26,174 nucleotides of DNA, taken from contig JBAYNW010000025.1 in NCBI GenBank assembly GCA_041678605.1, forward strand, positions 1 through 26,174, in the 5' to 3' direction. Numbering within the stretch: position 1 is the first letter of the stretch; each line of letters opens with the position of its first letter. The stretch comes from JBAYNW01 sp041678605. GTDB taxonomy: Bacteria; Cyanobacteriota; Vampirovibrionia; Gastranaerophilales; Gastranaerophilaceae. The translations under genes were made by a program, and so were the position numbers. Of the stretch, positions 22,507 through 26,174 are shown one piece after another. The notes under the pieces are model-generated. The model worked only from the letters and a program-made list of their open reading frames with translations. It was not told where the DNA came from and did no database searches.

Positions 22507-22515
22507 TGTTATAAT
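22507..22515 (+). promoter_or_regulatory. Extended -10 promoter of pepA
   Basis: TGTTATAAT, identical to the folP -10, lies 26 bases before the pepA ATG, leaving room for the AAAGGAG ribosome site. No clear -35; the position expected falls in the repeat tract. Confidence 0.5.
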
Positions 22516-22541
22516 CTTTACACAATGAAAGGAGTTTTTAT

Positions 22542-24020
22542 ATGGAAATTAAAGTTTTAAATGCGGAGTTGAAAGAACAGGATTGTGACGTTTTGGCCAT
22601 AGGCATGTATGAGAAAACCGAAATTTTGCAAGGAGTTGCCGCTTCCGTCGATGATGAACTGAGCGGGCTTATTACAGAATTTGTTATCAAAAAAGATAAG
22701 TTTAGAGGGAAATTTGCTTCAACCTACCTTTTGCAAACTTACGGCAAAATTCCCGCAAATAAAGTTTTAGTCGTCGGGCTTGGAGAAAAAGAAAAATTTA
22801 CTCCTAATAAATTAAGAGAACTATCTGCTAAAATAGTCAAAAAGGCATTGAGTATAAATGCAAAAAAAGTTTGTGCGGATTTGGGAAAATTGGAATTTGA
22901 CGCATCTTTGAGCGGACAGGTTGTTGCCGAAGGTGCTTTAATCGGGGAATATTCTTTCGATAAATATAAAACCGAAAAGGATGAAGATAAAGTAAAAATT
23001 GAAGAATTTATTCTGGTCGAAAAAGATTCGGAAAAATTCACAAAACTGAAAAATGGAGCCGAAAAAGGTGAGAAAATTGCAAACGCAATGACTTTTGCCC
23101 GTAATTTGGCTAACGAGCCGGCTCAACTTGTTACTCCTACAAAGTTGGCGGAAATTGCAAAAAAAATTGAAGGCATAAAGGTAAAAATTTACGAAAAAGA
23201 TGATATTGAAAAAATGGAAATGGGAGCATTTTTAGCTGTTTCCAAGGGAAGCAGCGAATTCCCGAAATTTATCCACATGAAATACACGCCCCAAAATCCG
23301 AAGAAAAAAATAGCACTTATCGGAAAGGGAATAACTTTTGACAGCGGCGGTTTAGACATAAAACCTGCTTCATCAATGCTTACAATGAAAGACGATATGT
23401 CAGGTGCGGCTTGCATTTTGGCAGTTATGAACGCTCTTAAATATTTCAATCCTAGCGTTGAAGTTCACGGAATTATAGCCGCCTGTGAAAACATGCCGGG
23501 CTGTGCGGCTTACAAACCGGGTGATGTTCTTGTTGCAAAAAACAAAAAGACAATTGAAGTTGACAACACGGACGCCGAAGGAAGATTAACTCTCGCTGAC
23601 GCACTTTGTTATGCCTGCGAACTCGGGGTTGACGAAGTTATTGACATTGCAACGCTTACGGGAGCCTGCATGGTAGCTTTGGGAAGTCAGGCAGCGGGGA
23701 TTATGGGCAATAATCAGGATTTAATCGACAAAATAATTAAATCCGGTGAAGCACAAGGAGAAAGATATTGGCAATTGCCTATGTTTGAGGAATATAAGGA
23801 AGGGCTGGAAAGTGACATCGCCGATATGAAAAATACAGGTTCTCGCGGGGGCGGAGCGTCTTCTGCCGCAATATTCCTGCAAGAATTTGTCACGAACTCA
23901 GACTGGGTACATTTGGACATTGCAGGCGTTGCGTTCCTGGAAAAACCTCAAAAGGAATTGATAAAAGGTGCAACCGGCGTCGGAGTAAGGACGTTGTTAA
24001 ATTATATTTTGGGGATATAA
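22542..24020 (+). CDS. pepA: Leucyl aminopeptidase (M17)
   Basis: Cytosolic zinc/manganese aminopeptidase of family M17 that removes N-terminal residues from peptides; hexameric in known cases, and a DNA-binding role is known for E. coli PepA. The N-terminal domain (about 1-165) is divergent as usual. The catalytic domain has GKGITFDSGGLDIKP (about 263-277), MKDDMSGAA (about 285-293), and the family signature NTDAEGRLTLADAL (about 343-356). 492 aa is typical. ATG with AAAGGAG 6 bases upstream. Divergent from rny; the stop is followed within 10 bases by a heptamer tract. Confidence 0.95.
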   Translation: MEIKVLNAELKEQDCDVLAIGMYEKTEILQGVAASVDDELSGLITEFVIKKDKFRGKFASTYLLQTYGKIPANKVLVVGLGEKEKFTPNKLRELSAKIVKKALSINAKKVCADLGKLEFDASLSGQVVAEGALIGEYSFDKYKTEKDEDKVKIEEFILVEKDSEKFTKLKNGAEKGEKIANAMTFARNLANEPAQLVTPTKLAEIAKKIEGIKVKIYEKDDIEKMEMGAFLAVSKGSSEFPKFIHMKYTPQNPKKKIALIGKGITFDSGGLDIKPASSMLTMKDDMSGAACILAVMNALKYFNPSVEVHGIIAACENMPGCAAYKPGDVLVAKNKKTIEVDNTDAEGRLTLADALCYACELGVDEVIDIATLTGACMVALGSQAAGIMGNNQDLIDKIIKSGEAQGERYWQLPMFEEYKEGLESDIADMKNTGSRGGGASSAAIFLQEFVTNSDWVHLDIAGVAFLEKPQKELIKGATGVGVRTLLNYILGI

Positions 24021-24029
24021 TGATTTAAA

Positions 24030-24400
24030 GGGAATAGGAAATAGGAAATTGGTAATAGAAAGGAAATATTTTGCCACATAAGAAATTAGGTGTTTGGAAA
24101 AAATCAATGGAACTGACCGTAGAAATTTATAAATTAACACAAAAATTTCCTGACAATGAACTTTACGGACTAACTAACCAAATAAGGAAACTATTCAATT
24201 TTTACATGTTAGCTTAGGCTCTATTTCTGAGCTGGAAACACAATTAATAATAGCAAATGAATTAAATTATTTAAAAAGTAAAGATGAATTTCTTAATAAT
24301 TTAAATATAATAAAAAAATTGATTGTTGGATTAATAAAATATTATAAAAACAAACCAAAATAACTGTTTTTCTATTCCCAATTTCCTATTTCCTATTTCC
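24030..24400. mobile_element. Candidate mobile cassette: inverted heptamer quartets around a dead four-helix-bundle gene
   Basis: This fills nearly all of the 407-bp gap between pepA and gpmI. Four GGAAATA-type heptamers at 24030-24057 and four at 24373-24400 are in opposite orientation. Aligned as inverted repeats with the following GAAA they agree at roughly nine bases in ten over about 33 bp. Between them lies only the remnant of a 23S rRNA intervening-sequence-type gene. Intervening sequences in 23S rRNA likewise consist of an ORF framed by complementary ends. That this unit moves is inference. Confidence 0.5.
24071..24363 (+). pseudogene. Four-helix-bundle (23S rRNA intervening-sequence protein family) pseudogene
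   Basis: The first part reads from a TTG at 24071 (AAGGA 6 bases upstream): KKLGVWKKSMELTVEIYKLT, then FPDNELYGLTNQIRK, stopping at TAG 24215-24217. The second part is in another frame from about 24186: KETIQFLHVSLGSISELETQ, then IIANELNYL and so on to TAA at 24361-24363. Together they match the two ends of the S23/IVP four-helix-bundle family (about 115-125 aa). The conserved middle (the S-I-P-x-N-I-A-E-G region, about 20 residues) is missing. One deletion of roughly 60 bases, not a multiple of three, explains both the gap and the frameshift. In intact relatives this small basic protein has no settled function. Confidence 0.8.
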
Positions 24401-24427
24401 TGAATACAAAAAACGAGGAGAACCAAC

Positions 24428-25984
24428 ATGAAGCGAACGCTCTTATGTATAATGGACGGATGGGGAATTAACCCCAACCCCGAATTGAGCAAATATGATG
24501 CAACTTATCTTGCACCGCCGACTAATGTTAACAGATTAAAAAAAGAAGAAAAATATACAAAAATCCATGCAGATAGCGAGTACGTGGGACTTCCGCAGGG
24601 GCAAATGGGCAATTCCGAAGTCGGTCACCTTAATCTCGGGGCAGGAAGAGTCGTTTATCAGGAATTAACCAAGATTAATAAAAGCATCAGGGATGGCGAT
24701 TTTTTTAAGAATGAGGCATTCCTTGCTGCGATTAAACATGCTAAAGAAAACAATTCTTCACTGCACTTGATGGGTCTGGTTTCAGGAGGAGGAGTACATT
24801 CTTCAATGGACCATTTGTTTGCGTTAATTAAGCTTGTGGCCGATTCAGGGCTGAAAAAAGTCTATCTTCATGCCTTTTTAGACGGCCGTGATACCCCTCC
24901 GAGAAGTGCTTGTGTTTATCTTGAAAGAGTCGAGGCGGAACTTAAAAAATACAATCTTCCGCCGGTTGCAACTGTTGTTGGCCGATATTGGGCCATGGAC
25001 AGAGATAACCGTTGGGATAGAGTTGAAAAAGCTTACAATTGCCTGTTGTTTAGTGATGGCAAGTGTGAATCATCTGCCGTTGAGGCGGTCAAATCTTCTT
25101 ATGCAAAGGGCGACAATGATGAATTTGTTCAACCCGTCGCAATTTGTGGTCAAAATTCAAGAATAAACGATAATGATTCGGTGATTTTCTTTAATTTCAG
25201 GCCGGACAGGGCAAGAGAAATTACAAAAACAATCAATTTTGGAAGCGAGTGCGAGGACGAAATTTGTGAAGAAAGATTATTTAGGGGATTTAAAAGAAAA
25301 GCTGTCAGAAAAAACCTTTGCTATGTGACAATGACGCAATATGACGAAACTTTTTATTTCCCTGTTGCTTTTCCGCCGCAAAAACTGGTTAACATTTTGG
25401 GCGACGTTCTGGATTCCCACGGAGTTAAACAATTTAGAACAGCTGAAACTGAAAAATACGCCCACGTGACGTTTTTCTTTAATGGCGGAGTGGAAGAGCC
25501 TAAAAAACTTGAAACGAGAGTTCTGGTACCTTCACCAAAAGTTGCGACTTATGACCTGCAGCCTGAGATGAGTGCAGCCCAAGTATGCGAGAAAGTTTTG
25601 GAGGCCGAAGATAATCCGGATTACGGGTTTATTTTGGTAAACTTTGCAAATCCCGACATGGTAGGACATACAGGGGTTTTGGATGCAGCGGCTAAGGCTT
25701 GCCGCATAGTTGACGAATGTGTCGGTAAAATTGCTCAAAAAGCCAAAGAAAAAGGAATTATAATGCTGCTCACGGCAGATCACGGTAATGCCGAAGTAAT
25801 GGCAGATGCGGCGGGTGCCGTCTACACTGCACATACAACAAATGAAGTTCCGTTTCTTGTAATAAACGATGGCGATATTAAGCTGAGAGAAGATGGGGCC
25901 CTTTGCGACGTGGCTCCGACAGTTCTTCAATTGATGGGAATAGAACAGCCGGCTGAAATGACCGGAAAATCACTTATTAGATGA
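24428..25984 (+). CDS. gpmI: 2,3-bisphosphoglycerate-independent phosphoglycerate mutase
   Basis: Glycolytic/gluconeogenic interconversion of 3- and 2-phosphoglycerate with manganese, cytoplasmic. Alkaline-phosphatase superfamily landmarks: CIMDGWG (7-13) with the first metal Asp, QMGNSEVGHLNLGAG (59-73) with the phosphorylated Ser63, HAFLDGRDTPP (about 145-155), GRYWAMDRDNRWDR (about 183-196), FRPDRAREI (about 256-264), NFANPDMVGHTG (about 405-416) and TADHGNAE (about 449-456). 518 aa is the normal length. ATG with GAGGAG 7-8 bases upstream. It follows the heptamer-flanked pseudogene, and another repeat zone starts right after its stop. Confidence 0.96.
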   Translation: MKRTLLCIMDGWGINPNPELSKYDATYLAPPTNVNRLKKEEKYTKIHADSEYVGLPQGQMGNSEVGHLNLGAGRVVYQELTKINKSIRDGDFFKNEAFLAAIKHAKENNSSLHLMGLVSGGGVHSSMDHLFALIKLVADSGLKKVYLHAFLDGRDTPPRSACVYLERVEAELKKYNLPPVATVVGRYWAMDRDNRWDRVEKAYNCLLFSDGKCESSAVEAVKSSYAKGDNDEFVQPVAICGQNSRINDNDSVIFFNFRPDRAREITKTINFGSECEDEICEERLFRGFKRKAVRKNLCYVTMTQYDETFYFPVAFPPQKLVNILGDVLDSHGVKQFRTAETEKYAHVTFFFNGGVEEPKKLETRVLVPSPKVATYDLQPEMSAAQVCEKVLEAEDNPDYGFILVNFANPDMVGHTGVLDAAAKACRIVDECVGKIAQKAKEKGIIMLLTADHGNAEVMADAAGAVYTAHTTNEVPFLVINDGDIKLREDGALCDVAPTVLQLMGIEQPAEMTGKSLIR

Positions 25985-26141
25985 ACGGGGGAAGAGGGAG
26001 TTATGGATGGTTTATTTGGCTGAAAGGCTGAATGGCTTAATGAGTGAAAGGCTTTTGTCGAAGTGATTAAGTGACTGGGTGATTAAGTGATTAAGTGCAA
26101 CAAAAAAAATTAAAACTTTCCCTTTCCCGTTTCCCTTTCCC
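25983..26141. repeat. Repeat zone after gpmI: two octamer quartets and a TTTCCC tract
   Basis: A purine-rich start (25986-26000) is followed by four octamers of GGCTGAAT type (26018-26049), four octamers of AAGTGATT type (26061-26092) and four TTTCCC(G) units (26117-26141). The order is again purine-rich to pyrimidine-rich. No gene is visible from 25985 to the end of the window at 26174. Confidence 0.7.
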
Positions 26142-26174
26142 TTAATAAAATGTAAACAATTTGCTTTTTTCTTG

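Noticed and set aside
25532..25930. Antisense open frame of 132 codons opposite gpmI
   Set aside because: gpmI is unambiguous there with conserved catalytic motifs; no independent support for the minus strand.
18917..26141. CRISPR array
   Set aside because: The repeats are 6-8 bp units in tandem without spacers, and there are no cas genes.

Overview
The window reads as a chromosomal segment of an AT-rich, Gram-negative, non-photosynthetic bacterium. My best guess is a gut member of the Gastranaerophilales (Melainabacteria/Vampirovibrionia, the non-photosynthetic sister group of Cyanobacteria). The grounds are the low GC content, a GT9 heptosyltransferase-like gene that implies an outer membrane, a VKOR-DsbA fusion of the kind common in cyanobacteria, and several lineage-looking small proteins with Asn/Ser/Lys-rich N-termini. 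This placement is inference; no 16S or other marker tree is possible here.

Layout. 0.2-1.3 kb: two tandem unknown proteins ending in a good terminator. 1.35-4.1 kb: folP (folate synthesis) convergent with a secreted GH13-type amylase-like protein. 4.2-6.1 kb: two overlapping membrane-protein genes of unknown function; the first has a GC-rich, foldable segment and a terminator-like hairpin inside its 5' coding part. 6.1-6.6 kb: a palindromic element with perfect 32-bp inverted ends, then a probable 6S-like RNA with promoter and terminator. 6.6-9.6 kb (minus): a GAF-GGDEF-HD-GYP signalling protein and a GT9 glycosyltransferase. 9.8-11.5 kb: a TPR protein and rpsO (convergent). 11.6-14.7 kb: purB, then queH and a VKOR-DsbA fusion on the minus strand. 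15-17.7 kb: a small glycan-type locus made of a hexapeptide acyltransferase, a PIG-L deacetylase and an undecaprenyl-phosphate sugar transferase. 17.7-22.2 kb (minus): a run rny, ymdB, PHP phosphoesterase, pilin-like protein, LOG-family nucleosidase. 22.5-26 kb (plus): pepA and gpmI.

Most genes are ordinary housekeeping genes: RNA decay (rny, ymdB, possibly the PHP enzyme), translation and tRNA modification (rpsO, queH), purine and folate synthesis (purB, folP), glycolysis (gpmI) and peptide turnover (pepA).

The unusual material is between genes and at protein N-termini. (1) From 18.9 to 26.1 kb most gene junctions carry tracts made of about four degenerate 7- or 8-bp units. At four successive junctions they are arranged purine-rich then pyrimidine-rich, and one pair encloses the wreck of a four-helix-bundle (23S rRNA intervening-sequence protein) gene. 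(2) Several unrelated proteins share a short [IV]-[NST]-F-x-[GASE] motif within their first 10-55 residues. (3) A rod-like RNA of about 180 nt has 6S architecture. (4) Several promoters share an extended -10 TGnTAWAAT, and in three cases it lies so close to the ATG that the mRNA should be leaderless.
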